Counted from the stretch's first letter, positions 1 to 7,318 are shown. The stretch: DNA of 8,938 bases from Pseudomonadota bacterium (GCA_023387555.1 JAEWHY010000587.1:1-8938), one strand, 5' to 3'. Notes: generated by a model not told the origin, from the letters alone. Numbers and translations: made by a program.

Positions 1-266
1 CTCCTGTCGCACGCCCGGCGGCGCCGAAGCCCGCCGCCGAAGCGCCGGTCGCGCCTCCGATCACGCCACCCGCGCCGTCGGCCGCTCAGGAGCCCGTCGC
101 GGAGCCCACCCCGGGACCCGCTCCGGCCGCGGCGCCAGTCGTGACCATCGAGCCCGAACCAAAGCCGGCACCCGAGAAGGCCGCCGACAAGGCGGACGAC
201 GTGTTCGGCAGCATCGAGCAGGAAATGGCGAATCTGCTGGGCCGTCCGGCGGGGAAATCTTCCTGA
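1..266 (+). CDS. fliO: Flagellar biosynthetic protein FliO, C-terminal part (partial)
   Basis: This is the 3' end of an open frame that enters from the left edge (first whole codon at base 3) and stops with TGA at 264-266; 87 residues are visible. Almost all of it is a Pro/Ala/Glu/Lys-rich disordered tail. It ends in a short more ordered segment, DDVFGSIEQEMANLLGRPAGK, probably an amphipathic helix. The FliO call rests on position directly before fliP and on my recollection that alphaproteobacterial FliO proteins carry long Pro/Ala tails ending in an EEMA.LLGRP-like motif. The membrane segment and cytoplasmic beta domain that would prove it lie outside the window. FliO is a small inner-membrane protein that assists assembly of the FliP5 export-gate complex. 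The stop overlaps or closely precedes fliP, so the two are almost certainly co-transcribed. Another Pro-rich flagellar protein cannot be excluded. Confidence 0.6.
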   Translation, partial: PVARPAAPKPAAEAPVAPPITPPAPSAAQEPVAEPTPGPAPAAAPVVTIEPEPKPAPEKAADKADDVFGSIEQEMANLLGRPAGKSS

Positions 267-295
267 CCCAAGCAAACGCGGCTTGCGTCCGTCTT

Positions 296-1033
296 TTGAC
301 GGGAGCCGCGGCCCACCTCAGTCTCGCCGGCCTCAGTCTCGTTTTCCTCGCAGGCCCTGCTCTCGCGCAAGACATCAGTATCAACCTCGGTCAGGGCGCA
401 GGCCTGACCGAGCGCGTGATCCAGCTCATCGCGCTGATCACGGTGCTGTCGCTTGCGCCCTCGATCCTCGTGATGATGACCTCGTTCACGCGGATCGTGG
501 TTGTGCTGTCACTGCTCCGCACCGCGCTCGGCACCGGCACGGCGCCGCCGAATGCGGTGATCGTGGCGCTCGCGCTGTTCCTCACCGCCTTCGTCATGGG
601 ACCGGCTTTCCAGAATGCCTACGATGTCGGCATCCGGCCGCTGCTCAACAACGAGATCACGCCCGAGCAGGCGTTCGAGCGGTCCACCGGGCCGTTCAAG
701 ACCTTCATGCTGAAGAATGTGCGCGAGAAGGATCTCACGCTGTTCATGGACCTGTCGCGCGAACAGCGACCGGAGACGCCGGACGCGATCTCGCTGCGAG
801 TGCTTATTCCCGCCTTCATGATCTCGGAGCTCAAGCGCGCCTTCGAAATCGGCTTCCTTCTTTTCCTGCCGTTCCTGATCATCGATCTGGTGGTGGCATC
901 GGTGCTGATGTCGATGGGCATGATGATGCTGCCGCCGGTGATCGTATCCCTGCCGTTCAAGCTGATCTTTTTCGTGCTGGTCGACGGCTGGACGCTGGTC
1001 GCGGGAAGCCTGATCCAGAGTTACGGGACGTAG
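296..1033 (+). CDS. fliP: Flagellar type III export gate protein FliP
   Basis: FliP is the core pore-forming subunit of the flagellar export gate (FliP5FliQ4FliR1) in the inner membrane at the basal-body centre. The 245-residue product matches the family in length and pattern: a cleavable signal sequence ending GPALAQD, then the hallmark stretch DISINLGQGAGLTERVIQLI, the membrane block with MMTSFTRIVVVLSLLRTALG, the periplasmic segment with PLLNNEITPEQAFE, and the C-terminal hydrophobic hairpin with ISELKRAFEIGFLLFLPFLIID and MSMGMMMLPP (residues about 175-215), ending LIQSYGT. The first conventional start in frame is TTG at 296, but it has no visible Shine-Dalgarno and gives a signal peptide with no positive n-region. 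A CTG at 263 overlapping the fliO stop (CTGA) follows GGGGA at 251-255 and would add eleven residues including an Arg, so the true start may be 263. The gene is convergent with the large TPR gene. Confidence 0.96.
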   Translation: MTGAAAHLSLAGLSLVFLAGPALAQDISINLGQGAGLTERVIQLIALITVLSLAPSILVMMTSFTRIVVVLSLLRTALGTGTAPPNAVIVALALFLTAFVMGPAFQNAYDVGIRPLLNNEITPEQAFERSTGPFKTFMLKNVREKDLTLFMDLSREQRPETPDAISLRVLIPAFMISELKRAFEIGFLLFLPFLIIDLVVASVLMSMGMMMLPPVIVSLPFKLIFFVLVDGWTLVAGSLIQSYGT

Positions 1034-1063
1034 CCGGCAGGACCGTGCGATCGGCGGGCCGGC
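1033..1063. terminator. Possible hairpin at the fliP / TPR-gene convergence
   Basis: The 34 bases between the two convergent stops contain two copies of the palindrome GCCGGC, at 1033-1038 and 1058-1063, which can pair as a 6-bp all-G/C stem around a 19-base loop. No T-tract follows on either strand, so this is not a classical intrinsic terminator. It is offered only because a convergent junction needs some barrier and nothing else there looks like one. Confidence 0.25.
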
Positions 1064-1067
1064 GTCG

Positions 1068-4000
1068 CTACAGCCGCACCGCAGTCGATGCGGCGGGCAC
1101 CGGGTCGGCCGACGTATGCGCATCGTTCCGGGTCGGCTGCTCGGCCTCGTCCGGAGCCAGCGCGCCGATCTCGGGATAGCGCTCACGCATGTCCCGCAGG
1201 AACGCATCGAGGGAACTGAAGGCCGTCACGGCATTGGCGAGTTCGCGAAACTCCGCGCCGCTCGCGCCATGCGGATCGGTAGCGACCTCGAACGACCGCT
1301 TGTCCGCGCCCTCGGTCATCTTGCTTTCGTAACGCTCTTTCAGGCGACCGGAGCCGATCGCATCGCCGCCGAGTGAATAGCCGATTGCCGCACGCAGGAG
1401 GTCGGCACGCTCCATATCCGTAAGCGGCGCGAAATCCTTCCACCGGTCACCATGCATGCGCTCCAATTCCTGCGCCGCGTCGCCGAAACGCCGGGCCGAC
1501 CACAGGATGTCGGCGCGCAGTCGCATCGCCTCGCGGCCATCGATGCCCTCGATGACTTCGAGCGCGAGATCGTGCCGTCCGATATCGGACAAGGCGCGCG
1601 CCTCAAGCAGCGAGCGCAATTGCCGCAGATCGCCGGCGAGGTCCGCGCCGCGGGTCGCACGCAGTACCGACTGGGCGCGCTCGGGCTTATTGTCCATCAG
1701 ATAGATCACCGCGAGACGGGTCGCGACATGGGCGCGTGCCGCGCCCTGCAGGCGGTTATCGACCTGATGCTGCAGCAATTCGGCGGCCTGCGGCAGCAGA
1801 TCCACCGCGACTAGCCGGTCCGCCAGCCGCCGGATCATCTCGTCGCCGCGCCGGCCGATCGGGGTCAGTTCGCGGAAATCGTAGAACAGGCCCAGCGCTT
1901 CGATCGCGGGCAGCGCATCGCCTTTGCCGCCCAGGAACAGCGAATCGAATGTGACTGCGGCTTCGTCGTAGATGCGCCGGCTGGAGTTCGCTTCGGGGTG
2001 CGCCTTGAGCGCCGAACGCATCACGTGGAAGGCGTCGCGGAAGCGGCCTTCCTCGGTATAGAGCCGCGCCAGCTTCTGCAGCGCCTCGATTTCAGTGTCA
2101 TCGCCGCGCCAGACGGTGGACAGCACTTCGAGCTCGGCGATCAGATCAGGCCGTTTCAGATCTCCGCTGTCATAGCGCAGCGACAGGTCGCGCAATTTGC
2201 CCTGCGCCGACAGTTGGCGGTCGTCGGATTCGGCCGCTTGCTGGTAGCTGCGCAGCGCCTCCGCGGTCTTGCCAAGTCCCTCGGCGAGCCGGCCCTGCAG
2301 GATCGACAAGGCCGGTCGCAAGTCCGCCGACTGGCCGATGCTCTGGAATTCACTGAACAGCGATTGCGCGGTCTCGTAATCGCGCACCTCGATCGCCGCG
2401 CGCAAAGCCTCCTCAAGGACGAGCCGCTGCAGTTCAAGCGGCAGAGCGGCGATGGCGCTTTCGGCCTTCTTGAAGCCGCGCAGCGCCTCTCCCCATTTGC
2501 CGAGCCGCGCCTGAGCGAACGCCCGCCACAACGGCGCCTCGAACTGATCGCCGAGCTTCGGGTGATCGAGTTCCTTGAGCGCTGCCTCCGGACGGTTCAG
2601 CATGACCGAGGTGATCGCACGCAGCACCAGTGCGGACGCATCTTCCTCAGATGGCCTCTCCTCGGACAACGTGACGTCGAGCACGCCCCTGGCTTCCGGG
2701 TACATTTCCCGCGCCAGATAAAACCGTGCCAGTTCAAGTCGCGGTGCGCTGCGCCGCGCGCCGGACGCATCTGCCGCGGCTGCGATCAGCCTGGATTGGC
2801 GTTCGAGCAAGTCGGCCTGCCGGTCGAAGCCCCAGGCCTGCGCATTGAACAAGGCAGGCCGCTGCGCCGAGGCCGAACGCGCCACAGCGCCCGGGCCGGA
2901 CACGGTGAGACCTCCCGGCCTTCCCACGACGACAGTCTCGGGCGTGAGCCGCACCTGCACGTCGTCGGCAAGCGGCTGCACCGCCACGCCATGGGTCGAA
3001 GCCAGGGCACGAAACTCGACGAAGTCCTGCGGCCTGATGAAGCCCCGCGCCGGTCCCGGCGCCGTCACCACCAGAAGGCTGTCGCCCATATCCGGATCGG
3101 CGATGCGATGGACCTCATGGGCCTTTTCAAGCGGGATCGCGATGCTCGGCCGCGGCCCGTTCGCCAGGCTGCGATCGATCGACAGCGGCGTAGACGGATG
3201 AGTGATGCTGTCGCCGATGGTGATGCTCCAGGTGCTCCCCTCGCTGGTCGCGGTCACCAGTCGCGGACGGTCGAGCATCAGCCGCACCACATGCCCTTCC
3301 GGCAACGCGGTCTCCAGAGCATGACGGATCATGCCGCCCGATGCCTCGGCAAGCGCAGGCAGCGCGATGCCGGCGCGGGTGTCGAACACCATCCACAAGG
3401 TCCCTGCCCGCCGGAAGACCGCGGCTGGCGTCGGCGCCGCAAACGGGAATGTCAGCCGGACATTGTCGCCCTGGCGGCGGATCTCGGCATTGATCGCGCC
3501 ACTGCCCTCGCGCGGCGCGACGCCTAGCGCCGGCACGACCTTGGCCATCTCCTTCTTGTCGGCCTCGGCGGCTGACGGAAGCTGGCGCGGCGCTGAAACG
3601 GATGGCGAGGCGGCAACGGGAGCGACCGCGGCGGCAGCCGCTGCGGCTGGAGGCGAGGCAGGCGCGGCTGACGCCGGAGGTGCGGACGGCCGCGCCGCAG
3701 CGGCGGCCACGGGCGGCGCTGCGATCACGGGCGAAACCGTCTGCGGGGCATCGATGCCGGCGAGCGGCGCCTTCTTCGGCGCGGCCTCCTGCAACAACCG
3801 TGATGCGTCGTCGGCGGCCGCCGCCGGGGCCACGGCCTCCTGCAAATCGGCACTGCCGATGTCGAGGACATAGTTACGGTCTTCGCGAAACGTCCGGATA
3901 TCGGCCTTGCCGTTGAGGACGAAGCGCATCGCCACCGCATCGCTTTGATCGAAGCTCTCGACCGCCTTGACGGTGTGCGGCAAGGACGACTTCAGCGCGC

Positions 4001-4667
4001 CGAGATCGAATTTCAGGCGTCCCCCAAACGTCAACGTCACATCGTCGGTGCCACGCGCCGTCGAGACCGGGATGACATCCGGAAGCTCGAACACATAGCG
4101 CGTGAAGGTCGGCTGGGTGGCGACGCGGATGCGCGCCGGCCGTTCGTTTCGGCTTGCGGTCTCGCGATGCGCGCGGACGGCGCGCTCGGCCTCGCGGGCG
4201 CGGCGCGACAACAGATCGATCACCTCTTTGGGAAGACCGGGCGCGAGGCCTCTCCAGGTGTGCGGCAACAGATCGATGTAGAGCCGCTCTCCGGCCGCCA
4301 TCGCGTTGACGGTGACCTTGCTGTTGAGCGCGATCCGGAAGCCCTTGCCGTCCGGATCGCTTCGCGCCGCTCCGACATAGCTCGGTATGGCGTGGGCGAG
4401 CCTCTCGATGCCGACATTGACCGGCCGCCGGAAGTGGACGACGACAATGCTACCCGCCTGCCTCACTTCGGATTCCACCTCCTCGGAGAGATGGATGAGA
4501 ATCCGGGCAAAACCCTGGGACATTTCGACATGAACGTCGCCGCCGACAGGCTGCGCCAGCGCACTTCCTGACTCGCAGGCAATGAGAACGACGGCGCAGA
4601 ACGCGGCTGGGATCAGGCGCAATCGCCCGACCCGCTTCAATCGGCAAATCGCGTTGTGAACCGTCAT
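1068..4667 (-). CDS. Large exported AMIN-like / TPR protein of the flagellar cluster
   Basis: The product has 1199 residues and no named family I can assign. Residues 1-38 are an export signal: basic n-region, hydrophobic core LIPAAFCAVVLIA, cleavage site ALA|Q at 38; a lipobox-like LIAC ending at Cys31 makes lipidation an alternative. Three modules of about 90 residues with alternating beta pattern follow, at about 44-135, 178-272 and 394-487, with a possible fourth at 505-590. They resemble AMIN domains (periplasmic wall- or secretin-associated) and each other. An Ala/Pro linker (about 273-365) separates the second and third. Residues about 612-1110 are helical repeats of TPR type, and the tail is acidic and disordered. 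Start ATG 4667 has only a weak GGCGAG-like ribosome site. The gene lies 109 bases behind motE with a CtrA box between, so it probably has its own promoter. Location argues for a periplasmic motility or basal-body scaffold role, analogous to MotC, FimV or PflA; this is inference. Confidence 0.85.
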   Translation of the reverse strand: MTVHNAICRLKRVGRLRLIPAAFCAVVLIACESGSALAQPVGGDVHVEMSQGFARILIHLSEEVESEVRQAGSIVVVHFRRPVNVGIERLAHAIPSYVGAARSDPDGKGFRIALNSKVTVNAMAAGERLYIDLLPHTWRGLAPGLPKEVIDLLSRRAREAERAVRAHRETASRNERPARIRVATQPTFTRYVFELPDVIPVSTARGTDDVTLTFGGRLKFDLGALKSSLPHTVKAVESFDQSDAVAMRFVLNGKADIRTFREDRNYVLDIGSADLQEAVAPAAAADDASRLLQEAAPKKAPLAGIDAPQTVSPVIAAPPVAAAAARPSAPPASAAPASPPAAAAAAAVAPVAASPSVSAPRQLPSAAEADKKEMAKVVPALGVAPREGSGAINAEIRRQGDNVRLTFPFAAPTPAAVFRRAGTLWMVFDTRAGIALPALAEASGGMIRHALETALPEGHVVRLMLDRPRLVTATSEGSTWSITIGDSITHPSTPLSIDRSLANGPRPSIAIPLEKAHEVHRIADPDMGDSLLVVTAPGPARGFIRPQDFVEFRALASTHGVAVQPLADDVQVRLTPETVVVGRPGGLTVSGPGAVARSASAQRPALFNAQAWGFDRQADLLERQSRLIAAAADASGARRSAPRLELARFYLAREMYPEARGVLDVTLSEERPSEEDASALVLRAITSVMLNRPEAALKELDHPKLGDQFEAPLWRAFAQARLGKWGEALRGFKKAESAIAALPLELQRLVLEEALRAAIEVRDYETAQSLFSEFQSIGQSADLRPALSILQGRLAEGLGKTAEALRSYQQAAESDDRQLSAQGKLRDLSLRYDSGDLKRPDLIAELEVLSTVWRGDDTEIEALQKLARLYTEEGRFRDAFHVMRSALKAHPEANSSRRIYDEAAVTFDSLFLGGKGDALPAIEALGLFYDFRELTPIGRRGDEMIRRLADRLVAVDLLPQAAELLQHQVDNRLQGAARAHVATRLAVIYLMDNKPERAQSVLRATRGADLAGDLRQLRSLLEARALSDIGRHDLALEVIEGIDGREAMRLRADILWSARRFGDAAQELERMHGDRWKDFAPLTDMERADLLRAAIGYSLGGDAIGSGRLKERYESKMTEGADKRSFEVATDPHGASGAEFRELANAVTAFSSLDAFLRDMRERYPEIGALAPDEAEQPTRNDAHTSADPVPAASTAVRL

Positions 4668-4724
4668 TTACGCTCGCCGGTGGTCGGCCGTAACAGAGTG
4701 AGCGCGACCCTAACCGTGCGGGAC

Positions 4725-4740
4725 TTAAGCCACCGTTAAC
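4725..4740 (-). promoter_or_regulatory. CtrA box upstream of the TPR gene
   Basis: The sequence TTAA-GCCACCG-TTAAC fits the CtrA consensus TTAA-N7-TTAAC without mismatch. The core TTAA-N7-TTAA is symmetric, so it also reads correctly on the minus strand towards the TPR gene. It ends 57 bases before that gene's ATG at 4667, a distance at which CtrA sites in Caulobacter early flagellar promoters overlap the -35 region. It sits in the only gap (4668-4776) in the otherwise overlapping minus-strand run. Assignment to the minus strand is inferred from the neighbouring gene. No convincing -10 was identified. Confidence 0.65.
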
Positions 4741-4776
4741 GATGAGGCATCCGCGAGTCCGAACGCGTGAACGCAA

Positions 4777-5643
4777 TCAAGAGCCGCTGGGACGGCCTTC
4801 GATCTTCGGCAGTTCGAGGGCGGCGGGGCTGGCCTTCGCCTCGCTGCGCCCGGACCGAGCGAGTTCAACCGTCAGCTTCTGCGCCGCCTCGGGAGCCATC
4901 TGCGCGAGAATGTCGGCCATCCGGCGCGGATGGATCAGCCTTGCGACCTCGGTCGCGAGCTTGAGATCGAGGCGATCGAAGATCTTCGCCGCATCCTTCG
5001 CCTTCATGGTCTCGTACATCGTGATCAGATTTTTCATCCGGTGCAGCTCGGCCTCTTCCTTCTGCTGCGTCGCGGCGACGATGCGCTCTTCGGCCTGCTT
5101 CAATTCCTGCAGCCGCTCCTCCAGCTTCTTTTCCGCGGCCTTGAGAAGCGTGTCGCGCATCTCGAGTTCGCTCTGGCGCTGTTCTAGCTCCTTGCGCCGT
5201 TGCGCGAGGCGCTCCAGAAGTGCCCGCTCCGCCGGGGAGATCTGCGGCGGTGCATCGAGCTGCACCAGTTTGCCGCTCTGGGCTTTCGGCGGAATCTTCG
5301 CGTATTTCGGATCGCTCGGCTTGTCCGCCGCCGGCACATCTGCCGGCTTTTGCACTGCAGGTGCGTCGGACGCACCCGGCTTGCCGGCACCGACCGATCC
5401 CGTCACGTCCGGATAGCCGAACATTTCCTGCGCCCACGACGGCTTGCGCGCGGGCTCGCGCTGTGGCGCGCTCTGCGGCCGCGTGATCACCGTTTCGCGG
5501 GCGGCGCGGTCGCTTTTCGCCTCGTAACCGGCGCCCAGCGTGTAGCCGCCATCCAGCACGATGCCCGTCACCTTGAGCAGGAACAGGCCCGCGGCGGCGA
5601 CCAGGACGATCGGGACCAGGCGGATACGATACAGAAAGCTCAT
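4777..5643 (-). CDS. motE: MotE-like flagellar protein with MgtE_N/FliG-like helical domain
   Basis: This is a 288-residue single-span membrane protein. The order is: short basic N-terminus, transmembrane helix at about 8-30 (PIVLVAAAGLFLL), a Pro/Lys-rich linker (50-128), a charged coiled coil (about 135-205, rich in Glu, Arg, Gln and Leu), and a compact helical domain (about 203-265) with the pattern YETMKAKDAAKIFDRLD...VARLIHPRRMADILAQMAPE. That last pattern is the one shared by MgtE cytoplasmic N domains, FliG and MotE. In Sinorhizobium meliloti MotE is known as a periplasmic chaperone for the motility protein MotC. Here the single N-terminal span would place the rest in the periplasm. 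The ATG overlaps the preceding gene's stop as ATGA (5640-5643), indicating translational coupling in the fliL-fliM run. Its downstream neighbour is the large exported TPR protein, a possible client. Family membership is solid; exact orthology to Sinorhizobium MotE is less so. Confidence 0.8.
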   Translation of the reverse strand: MSFLYRIRLVPIVLVAAAGLFLLKVTGIVLDGGYTLGAGYEAKSDRAARETVITRPQSAPQREPARKPSWAQEMFGYPDVTGSVGAGKPGASDAPAVQKPADVPAADKPSDPKYAKIPPKAQSGKLVQLDAPPQISPAERALLERLAQRRKELEQRQSELEMRDTLLKAAEKKLEERLQELKQAEERIVAATQQKEEAELHRMKNLITMYETMKAKDAAKIFDRLDLKLATEVARLIHPRRMADILAQMAPEAAQKLTVELARSGRSEAKASPAALELPKIEGRPSGS

Positions 5644-6110
5644 GCAGCGCGGCCCTGCACGCGCGAGCGGGCCCTTTCCGCAAACGCCTGCGCGGCCGCA
5701 GCGACCGCCTTCGCATCAGAGGCCGGCGCCGTCGCAACCAGTTGCGGCTGCGCTTGCGGTTCCGGAGCATCGCCGCCGAGCAAACCATTGGCATAGGCGA
5801 TCTTGCGCAAGCGGCCGAGCACGTCCTCGCCGGCATTGAGGCTCGCCGTCATCGCCTTGCAGTAAGCCTCGGCCTCGCGCAGGCGCTCGCCCAGCGTGCC
5901 ATCGGCTTCGCTCGCCGTCACCTTCAGGCCGGCAATCGCACGCTCCGCGCGCTCGGTGGCCATAATCAGTTCGGCGACGCTCGACTTGATGATCTTTTCG
6001 TCGGCCTTGAGTTTCCCGATCTGCTTGTTGAGCCGCGCGCAGTAGAGGATGGTCAGCAGCAGGAGGACTGCAACCAGCGCTTCAATCGTCAGTCCGAATC
6101 CGTAGCTCAC
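5640..6110 (-). CDS. Small membrane-anchored coiled-coil protein (DUF6468-like)
   Basis: This 156-residue protein lies between fliM and motE. An N-terminal transmembrane helix (about 7-25, LTIEALVAVLLLLTILYC) is followed by a Lys/Glu-rich amphipathic coiled coil (about 27-105, including LNKQIGKLKADEKIIKSSV and ATERAERAIAGLK), then a Pro/Ala/Gln-rich tail with a last basic helix (AFAERARSRVQGR). I recall similar proteins next to fliM in alphaproteobacteria under the label DUF6468, but no function is established to my knowledge. The start is GTG at 6110, supported by GGAGG at 6115-6119 four bases upstream and by the GTGA overlap with the fliM stop (6107-6110). Its own stop overlaps motE. Strict coupling to fliM and motE suggests a motor- or C-ring-associated role, an inference from context. 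The topology (short N-in, long C-terminal part) resembles that of its neighbour MotE. Confidence 0.8.
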   Translation of the reverse strand: MSYGFGLTIEALVAVLLLLTILYCARLNKQIGKLKADEKIIKSSVAELIMATERAERAIAGLKVTASEADGTLGERLREAEAYCKAMTASLNAGEDVLGRLRKIAYANGLLGGDAPEPQAQPQLVATAPASDAKAVAAAAQAFAERARSRVQGRAA

Positions 6111-7318
6111 GGGGCCTCCACGCGGTTCTTGGCATCGTCCGCATTCTCGAACATGGCGTAGGTCATCTTCGGCTTGCGCAGCGGCTTCGCCACGCGGACC
6201 GATACGCGATCGCCGACCCGACCCATCCGGCCCTCGGTCAGGGGCACATCGCCACAGCGCAGCGTGATCATCGCATCGGGACGGATCTCGAGCGGCAGCG
6301 TGTCGCCGACCTGCAGCGCCATCATCTGGCGCAGCGGCAGCCGCGCTTCATAGAGCACGGCGTCGACACCGATCTCGGCCTGGCCGATTTCGGTCGCCAG
6401 ATGCTCTTCCCAGATCTGGTCACGGCCGAATTTCTCGCCCATGAACATCTGCAGCAGCACGCCGCGGATCGGTTCGATGGTGGCGTAAGGCAGCAGCAGT
6501 TCGGCGTTGCCGCCGCGATCTTCCATGTCGATGCGCAGCCGCACCAGGATCGCCGCATTGGCCGGGCGCGTGATCGCGGCGAAGCGCGGATTGCTTTCCA
6601 GGCGATCGATGTTGAAGCGCACCGGCGACAGCGGCTTGAAGGCCTGCTCGGCGTCCGCAAGGATCACCTCGATCATGCGCTTGACGAGACTGGTCTCGAT
6701 CGTGGTGTAGGGCCGCCCTTCCATGCGCATGGCGGCGGTTCCGCGCCGGCCGCCGAGCAGCACGTCGATCATCGAATAGATCAGGCTGGAATTGACGGTG
6801 AACAGGCCGAAGTTGTCCCATTCCTCCGCCTTGAACACGGCAAGGATCGCCGGCAGCGGAATCGAATTGATGTAATCGCCGAACCGCACCGAGGTGATGC
6901 GGTCGAGCGATACTTCGACATTGTCCGAGGTGAAATTGCGCAATGACGTCGTCAGCAGCCGGACCAGCCGGTCGAAGACGATTTCGAGCATCGGCAGACG
7001 CTCGTAGGACACCATCGCCGAGTCGATGATGGCGCGTATGCCGGAGTTGTCGTTGAAGTTGACATCGGCCAGGCTGAAGCCGAGCAGGCTGTCGATTTCT
7101 TCCTGGTTCAGGACGCGTTCAGCGGCGCCCTTCTGGCTCATCTTGTTCTGGTCGACCATGGCGGCCCACTGGTCGCTGATGGCCGAGATTGCTCCGGGCT
7201 CCCCGGCTTGCGGCGCAACGGACGACATCGACATGGTCACGTCCGGGGCATCGCCTCCGGATACGAGACCCAGGCCCCATTCCGCTGCCAGCGCTTCCTG
7301 ATCGACTCTTGTCGTCAC
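6107..7318 (-). CDS. fliM: Flagellar motor switch protein FliM
   Basis: FliM forms the wall of the cytoplasmic C-ring, binds phosphorylated CheY and links FliG to FliN. The 403-residue product is longer than the usual 330-350 because of an extended N-terminus. The canonical CheY-binding peptide appears as LNQEEIDSLLG at residues 70-80 rather than at the very start; a similar element, VDQEALAAEWG, lies at 5-15. The CheC-like middle domain spans about 95-300 (ERLPMLEIVFDRLVRLLTTSLR; SLIYSMIDVLLGG with the following Arg-Arg; LFTVNSS). The C-terminal SpoA (FliN-like) domain covers about 310-390 (IGVDAVLYEARLPLRQMMALQVGD...VPLTEGRMGRVGDRVSVRV). The start is GTG at 7318, overlapping the fliL stop as GTGA (7315-7318). 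An AAGGA at 7331-7335 is rather far upstream, so coupling to fliL translation probably matters. The start is chosen for this overlap and the conserved look of the N-terminus. Confidence 0.96.
   Translation of the reverse strand: MTTRVDQEALAAEWGLGLVSGGDAPDVTMSMSSVAPQAGEPGAISAISDQWAAMVDQNKMSQKGAAERVLNQEEIDSLLGFSLADVNFNDNSGIRAIIDSAMVSYERLPMLEIVFDRLVRLLTTSLRNFTSDNVEVSLDRITSVRFGDYINSIPLPAILAVFKAEEWDNFGLFTVNSSLIYSMIDVLLGGRRGTAAMRMEGRPYTTIETSLVKRMIEVILADAEQAFKPLSPVRFNIDRLESNPRFAAITRPANAAILVRLRIDMEDRGGNAELLLPYATIEPIRGVLLQMFMGEKFGRDQIWEEHLATEIGQAEIGVDAVLYEARLPLRQMMALQVGDTLPLEIRPDAMITLRCGDVPLTEGRMGRVGDRVSVRVAKPLRKPKMTYAMFENADDAKNRVEAP

Noticed and set aside
283..1179. A 298-residue + strand frame overlapping fliP
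   Set aside because: It is a frame-shifted shadow of fliP, of Arg/Ala-rich composition. The fliP frame matches the family throughout.
1998..3527. A 509-residue open frame on the + strand opposite the TPR gene
   Set aside because: It is Arg/Gln/His-rich with no recognisable domain, and it lies wholly antisense to a coherent exported protein. Long antisense frames are common in GC-rich codon-biased genes.
3598..3770. GC-rich repetitive stretch inside the TPR gene as a possible DNA repeat or recombination site
   Set aside because: It simply encodes the Ala/Pro linker with GCG/GCC/CCG codons. No regular repeat unit is kept.
5200..5796. A + strand frame of 198 residues across motE and the small coiled-coil gene
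   Set aside because: It is antisense to two genes whose starts and stops interlock, and the product is His/Arg-rich without a motif.
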